From JABWAJ01 sp038323375 (lineage in GTDB: Bacteria; Bacteroidota; Bacteroidia; Chitinophagales; Saprospiraceae): a stretch of 64,000 nt of DNA. The notes below the pieces were generated by a model. That model was given only the letters and a program-made list of their open reading frames with translations, did not search any database and was not told where the DNA came from. The position numbers were made by a program, and so were the translations under genes. The stretch is from the NCBI GenBank assembly GCA_038323375.1, contig JBBQGV010000026.1:1-64000 (forward strand), in the 5' to 3' direction. Position 1 is the stretch's first letter, and every line of letters begins with the position of its first letter. Positions 62,991-64,000 of the stretch are shown in pieces.

Positions 62991-63065
62991 CTCTTGATAT
63001 CTGCCAGGGCAAAATCCCCCTGGCAACCGAACCTTAAAAACTTAATCCTACGCTAAAGACAGCCA

Positions 63066-64000
63066 CTATCTCACTACGGTAAACTTCGAGCTTGCAACGC
63101 CCTGATCATTGCTTATTTTTACGAAATAAGCGCCCTGCGGCAAGCTGCGCACATCAATTTGTTCGAGCTGTTCCCCTTTCAGCGTGCTGATGCTGCGGGT
63201 TTCCACCAATTGTCCGGTGGCATTAAAAATGCTGAGGTTGGTTGCGTTGCCGCTTTCCGGTACGCTAAACCTGACCTGAAGCGATTCCTGCGCCGGATTG
63301 GGATAGAGCAACAAAGCGACCGGGCCGCTTTCGGGCAGCATTTCAGTCGTATCGCCTTCATCGAGGTTGTTGCAGACCGTACCATCATAAATTTTGATGT
63401 TCCGGTAGAAAGAGTTGCCGGTGTAAGGCGCAATATCCTGGTCGCTGGCGAAAAACAGGTAGTTGAAATTGCCGGTATAGAACTGCCCGATTGGAATGGT
63501 GTAGGTTTTCCAGACACTTCCGCCCGGGTAGTTGTCGTAGTTGTTGATGCCCCAAGTCTGGATGCCATGCACCTTGAACGTGCGGTTAAAGGAAATCAGG
63601 TTGTCTTCATCAAAACCGATGCCGTGAATTTCACCTTCGATCGTGGAGCCGAAGTCGAACTGGATAACCGTATTGGGCTTGACGTTGTAGGGCAGCGCAA
63701 TGGCTTTCCAGGCATTGTTTTGGATGCGCAGCACCGTGCCGCTGTTCATCAGGGTATAGCTGCCGCCGTCCTGATTGCCACCAAAAGACAAAATCGGCGT
63801 CGTGGTGAAATTGTTGATGGAGATGCAATTGGCATTGCCGCCACCACCCGGTTGAACCGGCAGGCAAACGGCGGTGATCTGCTCACTCGCAAAACTGCCG
63901 CCCGACGCCAGCGTGTTGCCAGTTGCGTCTTTCAGCAAATAACTGCCCTGTCCAAAATTGCAGCAGATGCCGTCGCCATAGTTGTCCATGATGGCAAAAT
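63066..64000 (-). CDS. T9SS-sorted secreted protein (5' part outside the window)
   Basis: At least 311 codons, still open at the window edge. The ATG at 63989 is internal: the frame reads FAIMDNYGDGICC, a motif (D.YGDGICC..G.GSY.L) often repeated in large Saprospiraceae secreted proteins and peptidases. A jelly-roll-like region (about 75-215, FDFGSTIEGEIHGIGFDEDN, YFASDQDIAPYTG) follows, and then a type A T9SS domain (LLLYPNPAQESLQVRF, LPQGAYFVKISN). The catalytic domain, if any, would be beyond the edge. Confidence 0.75.
   Translation of the reverse strand, partial: FAIMDNYGDGICCNFGQGSYLLKDATGNTLASGGSFASEQITAVCLPVQPGGGGNANCISINNFTTTPILSFGGNQDGGSYTLMNSGTVLRIQNNAWKAIALPYNVKPNTVIQFDFGSTIEGEIHGIGFDEDNLISFNRTFKVHGIQTWGINNYDNYPGGSVWKTYTIPIGQFYTGNFNYLFFASDQDIAPYTGNSFYRNIKIYDGTVCNNLDEGDTTEMLPESGPVALLLYPNPAQESLQVRFSVPESGNATNLSIFNATGQLVETRSISTLKGEQLEQIDVRSLPQGAYFVKISNDQGVASSKFTVVR

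Overview
The window looks like a chromosomal segment from a member of the Bacteroidota, most likely close to Saprospiraceae. The evidence is a SusC/SusD pair, many secreted proteins with type IX secretion (T9SS) C-terminal sorting domains ending in PNP...G.Y, Bacteroidota-type promoters (TTTG, 19-20 bases, TAnnTTTG), a CcsBA-type cytochrome c maturation protein and KGG-leader-type peptide coding. Intergenic DNA is full of palindromic and MITE-like repeats. No rRNA, tRNA or CRISPR array was recognised.

Region 1 (1-2,100): an intact IS5-like insertion sequence with 14-bp perfect terminal repeats, then a small hydrophilic ORF and a low-affinity iron permease family protein.

Region 2 (2,273-15,464): a heme-rich electron-transfer locus. 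A fused ResB-CcsA protein (heme attachment) on the + strand converges, one base apart, on a - strand series: a b-type membrane cytochrome with two H-x13-H pairs, a membrane-anchored Fe-S/FAD oxidoreductase, three secreted multiheme cytochromes with 23, 13 and 25 CXXCH motifs (61 in total), an outer-membrane beta-barrel, and an OB-fold lipoprotein of NrfJ type. Read in this order it could carry electrons from the inner membrane through the periplasm to or past the outer membrane. This is one of the two best candidates for an undescribed system.

Region 3 (15,465-19,294): a DUF3841 fragment, a TPR protein and TonB-C-like lipoprotein pair, and a REP-associated tyrosine transposase (RAYT) enclosed by perfect 35-bp inverted REP sequences, followed by palindromes.

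Region 4 (19,295-26,326, - strand): a compact four-gene operon encoding a TIR protein with a degenerate STAND-like NTPase, a MoxR AAA+ ATPase, a vWA protein and an 1161-residue caspase-like/CHAT-like/FGE-like protein. This matches the NTP-dependent ternary (MoxR-vWA) conflict systems. Two features stand out: the two caspase-fold domains each keep the opposite half of the catalytic dyad, and the FGE-like C-terminus has the codon signature of a diversity-generating-retroelement variable region. No reverse transcriptase is present in the window.

Region 5 (26,416-38,560): a phosphopantetheinyl transferase, a PadR-PspC/DUF2807 operon with a palindromic operator over its promoter, a large T9SS protein, a Bacteroidota-specific conserved protein with a second paralog near the window end, a Fur-family regulator, purA and an OmpA-family protein.

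Region 6 (38,880-53,556): a T9SS protein and a polysaccharide utilisation locus with two glucoamylase-like (PF10091/GH144-type) proteins, a six-module secreted glycan-binding candidate, a GH3 beta-glucosidase, SusC and SusD. The GH144 + GH3 + SusCD combination suggests beta-1,2-glucan utilisation.

Region 7 (53,557-64,000): two damaged T9SS genes (one 5'-truncated, one frameshifted), a small lipoprotein, a two-component system (membrane protein, histidine kinase, NarL-type regulator), a second paralog of the conserved protein family with a near-perfect promoter, a 44-residue KGG-type peptide gene on the - strand, and the C-terminal part of a T9SS protein that runs off the window.
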